Assembly (NCBI RefSeq): GCF_036373705.1
Contig: NC_089863.1
Coordinates: 6,981,357-7,045,356 of the forward strand
Direction: 5' to 3'
DNA: 64,000 bases
Origin: Amia ocellicauda
Taxonomy: Eukaryota; Chordata; Actinopteri; Amiiformes; Amiidae
How positions within the stretch are numbered: position 1 is the stretch's first letter; each line of letters starts with the position of its first letter. Shown in pieces: positions 33,104-46,054 of the stretch. Below the pieces are notes generated by a model, which was given only the letters and a program-made list of their open reading frames with translations, was not told the DNA's origin and ran no database searches. Both the position numbers and the translations under genes were made by a program.

Positions 33104-33487
33104 ACACACAGCACGATGTCTACGGTCACACCTGCTTCTGTCGTCTCATGTGGTGGACGCTTCTCCCTATCAACATTTTCAACAGCGCTGTTGACCTTTG
33201 CTGCTGTTGAAGATGCACCGAGTACATTAAGCATGAAAACATCCCAATCTGTACGGGCTCGAAAGGATTGTATTGTGACCCGCACATACTGCGCAGTGGA
33301 CTCGTAGTCTGTTTGCACGCAGACACAAGACTTCACCTGAATCGACGTCTTTTGACGAAACTAGATTAAATGCATAGGATTTGATCATTGAAATCATCAT
33401 GACAATAACTTCATACATACATGCATGCGTGCATGCATGCTTACATACATCCAGACATACAAAGCGGTAAGACAGGGCCTTTCCCCG

Positions 33488-33569
33488 GGTAGCGTGGCCG
33501 AGCGGTCTAAGGCGCTGGATTAAGGCTCCAGTCTCTTTGGAGGCGTGGGTTCAAATCACACCGCTGCCA
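33488..33569 (+). tRNA. tRNA-Leu-AAG: tRNA-Leu(AAG), unit 21, T stem changed
   Basis: C25 form. A C to A change gives B box GGTTCAAATCA and a T-stem mismatch, and the variable arm reads ctctttgg. Likely reduced or dead. Confidence 0.75.
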
Positions 33570-34608
33570 GCAGCCATGTTTTTGCCCGTCTTCAACGACC
33601 TGGTTGACGACTTTGCTAGGTTTCAGCAAGACTCCCAGGCGGCATCCAAATGAACCAAAAACACACAGTGGTCTGTATACAGTTGTGAATGTGGCCCCAC
33701 AGGATCTTAATGCAGTGTTTCGTAGATGCAGGGTCAAGACCGGGGTCGTGGATGGAAAAGCGGCGCACGCAACCTGGGAGCAGAAACACACAGACGCACA
33801 CCTGACGTTCATTACTTATGGCCCAAGTACCCGAGGAACGCTTGCTGATGGAGTGCAGGTGGACCCAGGGGCGTTGTGCGGCGCTGATTCCCTCAAACGA
33901 AAACAAATGATAATAAGGCACACGTGCAAGCTTAATAATAACAGTTGGGAATAAGAAACGAGACAATGAGGTGAAAGCAAATCAAAACACAAAATAAAAG
34001 GCAATATAATGCCAACCAAAATACACAACCATATTGAATAGAGAGAAGCGAATGATGAATGTAATAAAAATGAGAGATTAGAAGAGCTCATTAACACCGT
34101 CCGAAACATGAACTTTACATTCCTGATGCTATCTGGGCTGTACGTGCACCTTCCCCAAGGGTGAGAGCTTTGCCTCTTGTTTTATGGAGGTGTAGATCTT
34201 AATGTCATTGCTTTCGTTTCATTCCATCTTCTAATTGCACCAAGGTGTGGCTCTTTGGCTGCTGAAGTGCCCACCAGTAACTTGGGCTTTGCGGGGAATT
34301 GATTGAGGGTGGTGTGGTCACTTGAAATCTTGATAGTGGGGCCTTTTCTCATATACCTCGCCCCAGGACCAAAAATTCAGCGCTGGCATTTCAGCCACAC
34401 CAGCCCCCACCCAAGACCCAAAGCAGGCAGACACGCCCTGCACCCTCACAGGCCATCTCCCACCATGCACACCGCCACCCCGGCTATTGCACTCGAGGGT
34501 AATGACAACATTTTGAGACAGGACGGAACAGGATTGCAACGTAATGGAAAGAGATGAACACTTTATTGAGGCAGCATCATTGCTCTTCTGTAAAAGGCTG
34601 CCGTGATC

Positions 34609-34690
34609 CGACGAGGATGGGATTCGAACCCACGCGTGCACAGCACAATGGATTAGCAGTCCATCGCCTTAACCACTCGGCCACCTCGTC
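34609..34690 (-). tRNA. tRNA-Ser-GCT: tRNA-Ser(GCT), unit 22, consensus
   Basis: Consensus copy, T4 stop at 34592-34595. Confidence 0.96.
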
Positions 34691-34804
34691 TGCAGAGAGC
34701 GCTCCCCGTTGACATGCAAAGTACATTAAAAGAATAATAACGTGTGAAATGGAACGACGAGGTGCAACTAGGAAAGCACCATGACTTTAATGGCTAAAGG
34801 AAGT

Positions 34805-34886
34805 TGGCAATGGTGGGATTCTAACCCACGCCTCCAAAGAGACTGGAGCTTAAACGAAGCGCCTTAGACCACTCGGCCACGTTACC
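34805..34886 (-). pseudogene. tRNA-Leu(TAA)-like pseudogene, unit 22
   Basis: A56 plus a private C6-A67 acceptor mismatch. Confidence 0.8.
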
Positions 34887-36033
34887 ACACACAGCACTAT
34901 GTCTACGGTCACACCTGCTTCAGTCGTCTCACGTGGTGGACGCTTCTGCGTATCAACATTTTCAACAGCGCTGTTGACCTTTGCTGCTGTTGAAGATGCA
35001 CCGAGTACATTAAGCATGAAAACATCCCAATCTGTACGGGCTCGAAAGGATTGTATTGTGACCCGCACATACTGCGCAGTGGACTCGTAGTCTGTTTGCA
35101 CGCAGACACAAGACTTCACCTGAATCGACGTCTTTTGACGAAACTAGATTAAATGCATAGGATTTGATCATTGAAATCATCATGACAATAACTTCATACA
35201 TACATGCATGCGTGCATGCATGCTTACATACATCCAGACATACAAAGCGGTAAGACAGGGCCCTTCCCCGAGGAACGCTTGCTGATGGAGTGCAGGTGGA
35301 CCCAGGGGCGTTGTGCGGCGCTGATTCCCTCAAACGAAAACAAATGATAATAAGGCACACGTGCAAGCTTAATAATAACAGTTGGGAATAAGAAATGAGA
35401 CAATGAGGTGAAAGCAAATCAAAACACAAAATAAAAGGCAATATAATGCCAACCAAAATACACAACCATATTGAATAGAGAGAAGTGAATGATGAATGTA
35501 ATAAAAATGAGAGATTAGAAGAGCTCATTAACACCGTCCGAAACATGAACTTTACATTCCTGATGCTATCTGGGCTGTACGTGCACCTTCCCCAAGGGTG
35601 AGAGCTTTGCCTCTTGTTTTATGGAGGTGTAGATCTTAATGTCATTGCTTTCGTTTCATTCCATCTTCTAATTGTACCAAGGTGTGGCTCTTTGGCTGCT
35701 GAAATGCCCACCAGTAACTTGGGCTTTGCAGGGAATTGATTGAGGGTGGTGTGGTCACTTGAAATCTTGATAGTGGGGCCTTTTCTCATATACCTCGCCC
35801 CAGGACCAAAAATTCAGCACTGGCATTTCAGCCACACCAGCCCCACCACAAGCAGACACGCCCTGCACCCTCGCAGGCCATCTCCCACCATGCCCACCAC
35901 CACCCCGGCTATTGCACTCGAGGGTAATGACAACATTTTGAGACAGGACAGAACAGGATTGCAACGTAATGGAAAGAGATGAACACTTTATTGTGGCAGC
36001 ATCATTGCTCTTCTGTAAGAGGCTGCCGTGATC

Positions 36034-36115
36034 CGACAAGGATGTGATTCGAACCCACGCGTGCACAGCACAATGGATTAGCAGTCCATCGCCTTAAACA
36101 CTCGGCCACCTCGTC
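36034..36115 (-). pseudogene. tRNA-Ser(GCT) probable pseudogene, unit 23
   Basis: Three changes: G4-T69 wobble in the acceptor, a T-stem mismatch (gtgattcg on the plus strand), and loss of one of the invariant D-loop Gs, which damages the A box. Anticodon GCT is kept. No T4 stop. The first two changes are shared with unit 29. Confidence 0.7.
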
Positions 36116-36229
36116 TGCCGAGAGCGCTCCCCGTTGACATGCAAAGTACATTTCAAGAAAAGTAACGTGTGAAATGGAACGACGAGGTGCAACTAGAAAA
36201 GCACCATGACTTTAATGGCTAAAGGAAGT

Positions 36230-36311
36230 TGGCAACGGTGGGATTCTAACCCATGCCTCCAAAGAGACTGGAGCTTAAACGAAGCGCCTTAGACCACTCG
36301 GCCATGTTACC
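36230..36311 (-). pseudogene. tRNA-Leu(TAA)-like pseudogene, unit 23
   Basis: Same allele as units 17 and 31: A56, A7, cccatgcc. Confidence 0.8.
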
Positions 36312-36695
36312 ACACACAGCACGATGTCTACGGTCACACCTGCTTCAGTCGTCTCATGTGGTGGACGCTTCTGCGTATCAACATTTTCAACAGCGCTGTT
36401 GACCTTTGCTGCTGTTGAAGATGTACCGAGTACATTAAGCATGAAAACATCCCAATCTGTACGGGCTCGAAAGGATTGTATTGTGACCCGCACATACTGC
36501 GCAGTGGACTCGTAGTCTGTTTGCACGCAGACACAAGACTTCACCTGAATCGACGTCTTTTGACGAAACTAGATTAAATGCATAGGATTTGATCATTGAA
36601 ATCATCATGACAATAACTTCATACATACATGCATGCGTGCATGCATGCTTACATACATCCAGACATACAAAGCGGTAAGACAGGGCCTTTCCCCG

Positions 36696-36777
36696 GGTAG
36701 CGTGGCCGAGCGGTCTAAGGCGCTGGATTAAGGCTCCAGTCTCTTCGGAGGCGTGGGTTCAAATCCCACCGCTGCCA
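36696..36777 (+). tRNA. tRNA-Leu-AAG: tRNA-Leu(AAG), unit 23, C25 form
   Basis: Clean C25 copy, in contrast to the damaged Ser of the same unit. Confidence 0.96.
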
Positions 36778-37816
36778 GCAGCCATGTTTTTGCCCGTCTT
36801 CAACGACCTGGTTGACGACTTTGCTAGGTTTCAGCAAGACTCCCAGGCGGCATCCAAATGAACCAAAAACACACAGTGGTCTGTATACAGTTGTGAATGT
36901 GGCCCCACAGGATCTTAATGCAGTGTTTCGTAGATGCAGGGTCAAGACCGGGGTCGTGGATGGACAAGCGGCGCACGCAACCTGGGAGCAGAAACACACA
37001 GACGCACACCTGACGTTCATTACTTATGGCCCAAGTACCCGAGGAACGCTTGCTGATGGAGTGCAGGTGGACCCAGGGGCGTTGTGCGTCGCTGATTCCC
37101 TCAAACGAAAACAAATGATAATAAGGCACACGGGCAAGCTTAATAATATAAGTTGGGAATAAGAAATGAGACAATGAGGTGAAAGCAAATCAAAACACAA
37201 AATAAAAGGCAATATAATGCCAACCAAAATACACAACCATATTGAATAGAGAAAAGCGAATGATGAATGTAATAAAAATGAGAGATTAGAAGAGCTCATT
37301 AACACCGTCCGAAACATGAACTTTACATTCCTGATGCTATCTGGGCTGTACGTGCACCTTCCCCAAGGGTGAGAGCTTTGCCTCTTGTTTTATGGAGGTG
37401 TAGATCTTAATGTCATTGCTTTCGTTTCATTCCATCTTCTAATTGCACCAAGGTGTGGCTCTTTGGCTGCTGAAGTGCCCACCAGTAACTTGGGCTTTGC
37501 GGGGAATTGATTGAGGGTGGTGTGGTCACTTGAAATCTTGATAGTGGGGCCTTTTCTCATATACCTCGCCCCAGGACCAAAAATTCAGCGCTGGCATTTC
37601 AGCCACACCAGCCCCCACCCAAGACCAAAAGCAAGCAGACACGCCCTGCACCCTCGCAGGCCATCTCCCACCATGCACACTGCCACCCCGGCTATTGCAC
37701 TCAAGGGTAATGACAACATTTTGAGACAGGACGGAACAGGATTGCAACGTAATGGAAAGAGATGAACACTTTATTGAGGCAGCATCATTGCTCTTCTGTA
37801 AAAGGCTGCCGTGATC

Positions 37817-37898
37817 CGACGAGGATGGGATTCGAACCCATGCGTGCACAGCACAATGGATTAGCAGTCCATCTCCTTAACCACTCGGCCACCTCGTC
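37817..37898 (-). tRNA. tRNA-Ser-GCT: tRNA-Ser(GCT), unit 24
   Basis: A49 allele plus C25 to A, which breaks the 10-25 D-stem pair. T4 stop at 37800-37803, the only intact-length A49 copy with one. Confidence 0.83.
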
Positions 37899-38012
37899 TG
37901 CCGAGAGCGCTCATCGTTGACATGCAAAGTACATTTCAAGAAAAGTAACGTGTGAAATGGAACGACGAGGTGCAACTAGGAAAGCACCATGACTTTAATG
38001 GCTAAAGGAAGT

Positions 38013-38094
38013 TGGCAACGGTGGGATTCTAACCCACGCCTCCAAAGAGACTGGAGCTTAAATGAAGCGCCTTAGACCACTCGGCCACGTTACC
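38013..38094 (-). pseudogene. tRNA-Leu(TAA)-like pseudogene, unit 24
   Basis: A31 form with A56. Confidence 0.8.
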
Positions 38095-38478
38095 ACACAC
38101 AGCACGATGTCTACGGTCACACCTGCTTCAGTCGTCTCATGTGGTGGACGCTTCTGCGTATCAACATTTTCAACAGCGCTGTTGACCTTTGCTGCTGTTG
38201 AAGATGCACCGAGTACATTAAGCATGAAAACATCCCAATCTGTACGGGCTCGAAAGGATTGTATTGTGACCCGCACATACTGCGCAGTGGACTCGTAGTC
38301 TGTTTGCACGCAGACACAAGACTTCAACTGAATCGACGTCTTTTGACGAAACTAGATTAAATGCATAGGATTTGATCATTGAAATCATCATGACAATAAC
38401 TTCATACATACATGCATGCGTGCATGCATGCTTACATACATCCAGACATACAAAGCGGTAAGACAGGGCCTTTCCCCG

Positions 38479-38560
38479 GGTAGCGTGGCCGAGCGGTCTA
38501 AGGTGCTGGATTAAGGCTCCAGTCTCTTCGGAGGCGTGGGTTCAAATCCCACCGCTGCCA
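38479..38560 (+). tRNA. tRNA-Leu-AAG: tRNA-Leu(AAG), unit 24
   Basis: Intact, T25 form. Confidence 0.94.
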
Positions 38561-39599
38561 GCAGCCATGTTTTTGCCCGTCTTCAACGACCTGGTTGACG
38601 ACTTTGCTAGGTTTCAGCAAGACTCCCAGGCGGCATCCAAATGAACCAAAAACACACAGTGGTCTGTATACAGTTGTGAATGTGGCCCCACAGGATCTTA
38701 ATGCAGTGTTTCGTAGATGCAGGGTCAAGACCGGGGTCGTGGATGGACAAGCGGCGCACGCAACCTGGGAGCAGAAACACACAGACGCACACCTGACGTT
38801 CATTACTTATGGCCCAAGTACCCGAGGAACGCTTACTGATGGAGTGCAGGTGGACCCAGGGGCGTTGTGCGTCGCTGATTCCCTCAAACGAAAACAAATG
38901 ATAATAAGGCACACGGGCAAGCTTAATAATAAAAGTTGGGAATAAGAAATGAGACAATGAGGTGAAAGCAAATCAAAACACAAAATAAAAGGCAATATAA
39001 TGCCAACCAAAATACACAACCATATTGAATAGAGAGAAGCGAATGATGAATGTAATAAAAATGAGAGATTAGAAGAGCTCATTAACACCGTCCGAAACAT
39101 GAACTTTACATTCCTGATGCTATCTGGGCTGTACGTGCACCTTCCCCAAGGGTGAGAGCTTTGCCTCTTGTTTTATGGAGGTGTAGATCTTAATGTCATT
39201 GCTTTCGTTTCATTCCATGTTCTAATTGCACCAAGGTGTGGCTCTTTGGCTGCTGAAGTGCCCACCAGTAACTTGGGCTTTGCGGGGAATTGATTGAGGG
39301 TGGTGTGGTCACTTGAAATCTTGATAGTGGGGCCTTTTCTCATATACCTCGCCCCAGGACCAAAAATTCAGCGCTGGCATTTCAGCCACACCAGCCCCCA
39401 CCCAAGACCCAAAGCAAGCAGACACGCCCTGCACCCTCGCAGGCCATCTCCCACCATGCACACCGCCACCCCGGCTATTGCACTCGAGGGTAATGACAAC
39501 ATTTTGAGACAGGACGGAACAGGATTGCAACGTAATGGAAAGAGATGAACACTTTATTTAGGCAGCATCATTGCTCTTCTGTAAAAGGCTGACGTGATC

Positions 39600-39697
39600 C
39601 GACGAGGATGGGATTCGAACCCATGCGTGCACAGCACAATGGATTAGCAGTCCATCGCCTTAACCGTCCATCGCCTTAACCACTCGGCCACCTCGTC
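39600..39697 (-). pseudogene. tRNA-Ser(GCT) pseudogene, unit 25
   Basis: 98 nt instead of 82. The 16-mer gtccatcgccttaacc is present twice, at 39650-39665 and 39666-39681, which repeats part of the D arm and the 5' side of the anticodon stem. Both boxes survive but their spacing grows by 16 nt, and the transcript cannot fold normally unless the extra copy is looped out. T4 stop at 39583-39586. It could still be transcribed. Confidence 0.88.
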
Positions 39698-39811
39698 TGC
39701 CGAGAGCGCTCCCCGTTGACATGCAAAGTACATTTCAAGAAAAGTAACGTGTGAAATGGAACGACGAGGTGCAACTAGGAAAGCACCATGACTTTAATGG
39801 CTAAAGGAAGT

Positions 39812-39893
39812 TGGCAACGGTGGAATTCTAACACACGCCTCCAAAGAGACTGGAGCTTAAACGAAGCGCCTTAGACCACTCGGCCACGTTACC
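39812..39893 (-). pseudogene. tRNA-Leu(TAA)-like pseudogene, unit 25
   Basis: A56, the ggaattc allele and a private third T-stem change (aacacacg); one of the most decayed copies. Confidence 0.82.
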
Positions 39894-41051
39894 ACACACA
39901 GCACGATGTCTACGGTCACACCTGCTTCAGTCGTCTCATGTGGTGGACGCTTCTGCGTATCAACATTTTCAACAGCGCTGTTGACCTTTGCTGCTGTTGA
40001 AGATGCACCGAGTACATTAAGCATGAAAACATCCCAATCTGTACGGGCTCGAAAGGATTGTATTGTGACCCGCACATACTGCGCAGTGGACTCGTAGTCT
40101 GTTTGCACGCAGACACAAGACTTCACCTGAATCGACGTCTTTTGACGAAACTAGATTAAATGCATAGGATTTGATCATTGAAATCATCATGACAATAACT
40201 TCATACATACATGCATGCGTGCATGCATGCTTACATACATCCAGACATACAAAGCGGTAAGACAGGGCCCTTCCCCGGGTAGCGTGTGTAGCGGAGTGCA
40301 GGTGGACCCAGGGGCGTTGTGCGGCGCTGATTCCCTCAAACGAAAACAAATGATAATAAGGCACACGTGCAAGCTTAATAATAACAGTTGGGATTAAGAA
40401 ATGAGACAATGAGGTGAAAGCAAATCAAAACACAAAATAAAAGGCAATATAATGCCAACCAAAATACACAACCATATTGAATAGAGAGAAGCGAATGATG
40501 AATGTAATAAAAATGAGAGATTAGAAGAGCTCATTAACACCGTCCGAAACATGAACTTTACATTCCTGATGCTATCTGGGGTGTACGTGCACCTTCCCCA
40601 AGGGTGAGAGCTTTGCCTCTTGTTTTATGGAGGTGTAGATCTTAATGTCATTGCTTTCGTTTCATTCCATCTTCTAATTGCACCAAGGTGTGGCTCTTTG
40701 GCTGCTGAAGTGCCCACCAGTAACTTGGGCTTTGCGGGGAATTTATTGAGGGTGGTGTGGTCACTTGAAATCTTTATAGTGGGGCCTTTTCTCACATACC
40801 TCGCCCCAGGACCAAAAATTCAGCGCTGACATTTCAGCCACACCAGCCCCCACCCAAGACCCAAAGCAAGCAGACACGCCCTGCACCCTCGCAGGCCATC
40901 TCCCACCATGCACACCGCCACCCCGGCTATTGCACTTGAGGGTAATGACAACATTTTGAGACAGGACGGAACAGGATTGCAACGTAATGGAAAGAGATGA
41001 ACACTTTATTGAGGCAGCATCATTGCTCTTCTGTAAGAGGCTGCCGTGATC

Positions 41052-41133
41052 CGACGAGGATGGGATTCGATCCCTCGCGTGCACAGCACAATGGATTAGC
41101 AGTCCATCGCCTTAACCACTCGGCCACCTCGTC
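41052..41133 (-). tRNA. tRNA-Ser-GCT: tRNA-Ser(GCT), unit 26, T arm changed
   Basis: T54 is A (B box GGATCGAATCC, shared with unit 33) and a second change mispairs the T stem. Anticodon and A box are intact. No T4 stop. Probably weak or dead. Confidence 0.68.
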
Positions 41134-41247
41134 TGCAGAGAGCGCTCCCCGTTGACATGCAAAGTACATTTCAAGAAAAGTAACGTGTGAAATGGAACGA
41201 CGAGGTGCAACTAGGAAAGCACCATGACTTTAATGGCTAAAGGAAGT

Positions 41248-41329
41248 TGGCAACGGTGGGATTCTAACCCACGCCTCCAAAGAGACTGGAGCTTAAACGA
41301 AGCGCCTTAGACCACTCGGCCACGTTACC
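41248..41329 (-). pseudogene. tRNA-Leu(TAA)-like pseudogene, unit 26
   Basis: Common G31, G7 form with A56. Confidence 0.8.
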
Positions 41330-41713
41330 ACACACAGCACGATGTCTACGGTCACACCTGCTTCAGTCGTCTCACGTGGTGGACGCTTCTGCGTATCAAC
41401 ATTTTCAACAGCGCTGTTGACCTTTGCTGCTGTTGAAGATGCACCGAGTACATTAAGCATGAAAACATCCCAATCTGTACGGGCTCGAAAGGATTGTATT
41501 GTGACCCGCACATACTGCGCAGTGGACTCGTAGTCTGTTTGCACGCAGACACAAGACTTCACCTGAATCGACGTCTTTTGACGAAACTAGATTAAATGCA
41601 TAGGATTTGATCATTGAAATCATCATGACAATAACTTCATACATACATGCATGCGTGCATGCATGCTTACATACATCCAGACATACAAAGCGGTAAGACA
41701 GGGCCCTTCCCCG

Positions 41714-41795
41714 GGTAGCGTGGCCGAGCGGTCTAAGGTGCTGGATTAAGGCTCCAGACTCTTCGGAGGCGTGGGTTCAAATCCCACCGCTGCCA
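41714..41795 (+). tRNA. tRNA-Leu-AAG: tRNA-Leu(AAG), unit 26
   Basis: T25 with the ccagactc change of units 12 and 15. Confidence 0.9.
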
Positions 41796-42834
41796 GCAGC
41801 CATGTTTTTGCCCGTCTTCAACGACCTGGTTGACGACTTTGCTAGGTTTCAGCAAGACTCCCAGGCGGCATCCAAATGAACCAAAAACACACAGTGGTCT
41901 GTATACAGTTGTGAATGTGGCCCCACAGGATCTTAATGCAGTGTTTCGTAGATGCAGGGTCAAGACCGGGGTCGTGGATGGACAAGCGGCGCACGCAACC
42001 TGGGAGCAGAAACACACAGACGCACACCTGACGTTCATTACTTATGGCCCAAGTACCCGAGGAACGCTTGCTGATGGAGTGCAGGTGGACCCAGGGGCGT
42101 TGTGCGTCGCTGATTCCCTCAAACGAAAACAAATGATAATAAGGCACACGGGCAAGCTTAATAATAAAAGTTGGGAATAAGAAATGAGACAATGAGGTGA
42201 AAGCAAATCAAAACACAAAATAAAAGGCAATATAATGCCAACCAAAATACACAACCATATTGAATAGAGAGAAGCGAATGATGAATGTAATAAAAATGAG
42301 AGATTAGAAGAGCTCATTAACACCGTCCGAAACATGAACTTTACATTCCTGATGCTATCTGGGCTGTACGTGCACCTTCCCCAAGGGTGAGAGCTTTGCC
42401 TCTTGTTTTATGGAGGTGTAGATCTTAATGTCATTGCTTTCGTTTCATTCCATGTTCTAATTGCACCAAGGTGTGGCTCTTTGGCTGCTGAAGTGCCCAC
42501 CAGTAACTTGGGCTTTGCGGGGAATTGATTGAGGGTGGTGTGGTCACTTGAAATCTTGATAGTGGGGCCTTTTCTCATATACCTCGCCCCAGGACCAAAA
42601 ATTCAGCGCTGGCATTTCAGCCACACCAGCCCCCACCCAAGACCCAAAGCAAGCAGACACGCCCTGCACCCTCGCAGGCCATCTCCCACCATGCACACCG
42701 CCACCCCGGCTATTGCACTCGAGGGTAATGACAACATTTTGAGACAGGACGGAAAAGGATTGCAACGTAATGGAAAGAGATGAACACTTTATTGAGGCAG
42801 CATCATTGCTCTTCTGTAAGAGGCTGCCGTGATC

Positions 42835-42916
42835 CGACGAGGATGGGATTCGAACCCACACGTGCACAGCACAATGGATTAGCAGTCCATCGCCTTAACC
42901 ACTCGGCCACCTCGTC
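42835..42916 (-). tRNA. tRNA-Ser-GCT: tRNA-Ser(GCT), unit 27
   Basis: One C to T change at the variable arm and T-stem junction (cccacacg on the plus strand). No T4 stop. Confidence 0.9.
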
Positions 42917-43030
42917 TGCAGAGAGCTCTCCCCGTTGACATGCAAAGTACATTTCAAGAAAAGTAACGTGTGAAATGGAACGACGAGGTGCAACTAGGAA
43001 AGCACCATGACTTTAATGGCTAAAGGAAGT

Positions 43031-43112
43031 TGGCAACGGTGGGATTCTAACCCACGCCTCCAAAGAGACTGGAGCTTAAACGAAGCGCCTTAGACCACTC
43101 GGCCACGTTACC
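43031..43112 (-). pseudogene. tRNA-Leu(TAA)-like pseudogene, unit 27
   Basis: Common form with A56. Confidence 0.8.
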
Positions 43113-44271
43113 ACACACAGCACGATGTCTACGGTCACACCTGCTTCAGTCGTCTCATGTGGTGGACGCTTCTGCGTATCAACATTTTCAACAGCGCTGT
43201 TGACCTTTGCTGCTGTTGAAGATGCACCGAGTACATTAAGCATGAAAACATCCCAATCTGTACGGGCTCGAAAGGATTGTATTGTGACCCGCACATACTG
43301 CGCAGTGGACTCGTAGTCTGTTTGCACGCAGACACAAGACTTCACCTGAATCGACGTCTTTTGACGAAACTAGATTAAATGCATAGGATTTGATCATTGA
43401 AATCATCATGACAATAACTTCATACATACATGCATGCGTGCATGCATGCTTACATACATCCAGACATACAAAGCGGTAAGACAGGGCCCTTCCCCGAGGA
43501 ACGCTTGCTGATGGAGTGCAGGTGGACCCAGGGGCGTTGTGCGGCGCTGATTCCCTCAAACGAAAACAAATGATAATAAGGCACACGTGCAAGCTTAATA
43601 ATAAAAGTTGGGAATAAGAAATGAGACAATGAGGTGAAAGCAAATCAAAACACAAAATAAAAGGCAATATAATGCCAACCAAAATACACAACCATATTGA
43701 ATAGAGAGAAGCGAATGATGAATGTAATAAAAATGAGAGATTAGAAGAGCTCATTAACACTGTCCGAAACATGAACTTTACATTCCTGATGCTATCTGGG
43801 CTGTACGTGCACCTTCCCCAAGGGTGAGAGCTTTGCCTCTTGTTTTATGGAGGTGTAGATCTTAATGTCATTGCTTTCGTTTCATTCCATGTTCTAATTG
43901 CACCAAGGTGTGGCTCTTTGGCTGCTGAAGTGCCCACCAGTAACTTGGGCTTTGCGGGGAATTGATTGAGGGTGGTGTGGTCACTTGAAATCTTGATAGT
44001 GGGGCCTTTTCTCATATACCTCGCCCCAGGACCAAAAATTCAGCGCTGGCATTTCAGCCACACCAGCCCCCACCCAAGACCCAAAGCAAGCAGACACGCC
44101 CTGCACCCTCGCAGGCCATCTCCCACCATGCACACCGCCACCCCGGCTATTGCACTCGAGGGTAATGACAACATTTTGAGACAGGACGGAACAGGATTGC
44201 AACGTAATGGAAAGAGATGAACACTTTATTGAGGCAGCATCATTGCTCTTCTGTAAAAGGCTGCCGTGATC

Positions 44272-44353
44272 CGACGAGGATGGGATTCGAACCCACGCGT
44301 GCACAGCACAATGGATTAGCAGTCCATCGCCTTAACCACTCGGCCACCTCGTC
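44272..44353 (-). tRNA. tRNA-Ser-GCT: tRNA-Ser(GCT), unit 28, consensus
   Basis: Consensus copy, T4 stop at 44255-44258. Confidence 0.96.
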
Positions 44354-44467
44354 TGCAGAGAGCGCTCCCCGTTGACATGCAAAGTACATTTCAAGAAAAG
44401 TAATGTGTGAAATGGAACGACGAGGTGCAACTAGGAAAGCACCATGACTTTAATGGCTAAAGGAAGT

Positions 44468-44549
44468 TGGCAACGGTGGGATTCTAACCCACGCCTCCAA
44501 AGAGACTGGAGCTTAAACGAAGCGCCTTAGACCACTCGGCCACGTTACC
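44468..44549 (-). pseudogene. tRNA-Leu(TAA)-like pseudogene, unit 28
   Basis: Common form with A56. Confidence 0.8.
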
Positions 44550-44933
44550 ACACACAGCACTATGTCTACGGTCACACCTGCTTCAGTCGTCTCACGTGGT
44601 GGACGCTTCTGCGTATCAACATTTTCAACAGCGCTGTTGACCTTTGCTGCTGTTGAAGATGCACCGAGTACATTAAGCATGAAAACATCCCAATCTGTAC
44701 GGGCTCGAAAGGATTGTATTGTGACCCGCACATACTGCGCAGTGGACTCGAAGTCTGTTTGCACGCAGACACAAGACTTCACCTGAATCGACGTCTTTTG
44801 ACGAAACTAGATTAAATGCATAGGATTTGATCATTGAAATCATCATGACAATAACTTCATACATACATGCATACGTGCATGCATGCTTACATACATCCAG
44901 ACATACAAAGCGGTAAGACAGTGCCTTTCCCCG

Positions 44934-45015
44934 GGTAGCGTGGCCGAGCGGTCTAAGGCGCTGGATTAAGGCTCCAGTCTCTTCGGAGGCGTGGGTTCAA
45001 ATCCCACCGCTGCCA
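44934..45015 (+). tRNA. tRNA-Leu-AAG: tRNA-Leu(AAG), unit 28, C25 form
   Basis: Clean C25 copy. Confidence 0.96.
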
Positions 45016-46054
45016 GCAGCCATGTTTTTGCCCGTCTTCAACGACCTGGTTGACGACTTTGCTAGGTTTCAGCAAGACTCCCAGGCGGCATCCAAATGAA
45101 CCAAAAACACACAGTGGTCTGTATACAGTTGTGAATGTGGCCCCACAGGATCTTAATGCAGTGTTTCGTAGATGCACGGTCAAGACCGGGGTCGTGGATG
45201 GACAAGCGGCGCACGCAACCTGGGAGCAGAAACACACAGACGCACACCTGACGTTCATTACTTATGGCCCAAGTACCCGAGGAACGCTTGCTGATGGAGT
45301 GCAGGTGGACCCAGGGGCGTTGTGCGGCGCTGATTCCCTCAAACGAAAACAAATGATAATAAGGCACACGGGCAAGCTTAATAATAAAAGTTGGGAATAA
45401 GAAATGAGACAATGAGGTGAAAGCAAATCAAAACACAAAATAAAAGGCAATATAATGCCAACCAAAATACACAACCATATTGAATAGAGAGAAGCGAATG
45501 ATGAATGTAATAAAAATGAGAGATTAGAAGAGCTCATTAACACCGTCCGAAACATGAACTTTACATTCCTGATGCTATCTGGGCTGTACGTGCACCTTCC
45601 CCAAGGGTGAGAGCTTTGCCTCTTGTTTTATGGAGGTGTAGATCTTAATGTCATTGCTTTCGTTTCATTCTATCTTCTAATTGCACCAAGGTGTGGCTCT
45701 TTGGCTGCTGAAGTGCCCACCAGTAACTTGGGCTTTGCGGGGAATTGATTGAGGGTGGTGTGGTCACTTGAAATCTTGATAGTGTGGCCTTTTCTCATAT
45801 ACCTCGCCCCAGGACCAAAAATTCAGCGCTGGCATTTCAGCCACACCAGCCCCCACCCAAGACCCAAAGCAAGCAGACACGCCCTGCACCCTCGCAGGCC
45901 ATCTCCCACCATGCACACCGCCACCCCAGCTATTGCACTCAAGGGTAATGACAACATTTTGAGACAGGACGGAACAGGATTGCAACGTAATGGAAAGAGA
46001 TGAACACTTTATTGAGGCAGCATCATTGCTCTTCTGTAAGAGGCTGCCGTGATC

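Larger units (their letters stand above)
32143..33925. repeat. Unit 21, full (1783 bp)
   Basis: All three loci are present but each carries a private change. Confidence 0.95.
33926..35362. repeat. Unit 22, short S2 (1437 bp)
   Basis: S2 junction at 35270/35271. Private changes in the Ser leader (attaaaagaataataacg). Confidence 0.95.
35363..37133. repeat. Unit 23, full with 12-bp spacer deletion (1771 bp)
   Basis: A 12-bp loss near 35848 in the spacer before Ser; several private substitutions through the first 760 bp. Confidence 0.95.
37134..38916. repeat. Unit 24, full (1783 bp)
   Basis: All three loci present. Confidence 0.95.
38917..40368. repeat. Unit 25, short S1 with 16-bp duplication (1452 bp)
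   Basis: S1 junction after 40286. The extra 16 bp lie inside Ser. Confidence 0.95.
40369..42151. repeat. Unit 26, full (1783 bp)
   Basis: All three loci present. Its Leu leader reads gggcccttcc, the allele otherwise found in short units, so the leader base is not caused by the deletion. Confidence 0.95.
42152..43588. repeat. Unit 27, short S2 (1437 bp)
   Basis: S2 junction at 43496/43497. Confidence 0.95.
43589..45371. repeat. Unit 28, full (1783 bp)
   Basis: All three loci present. Shares private changes (agcactatg, cgaagtctg, acagtgcc) with unit 30. Confidence 0.95.
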
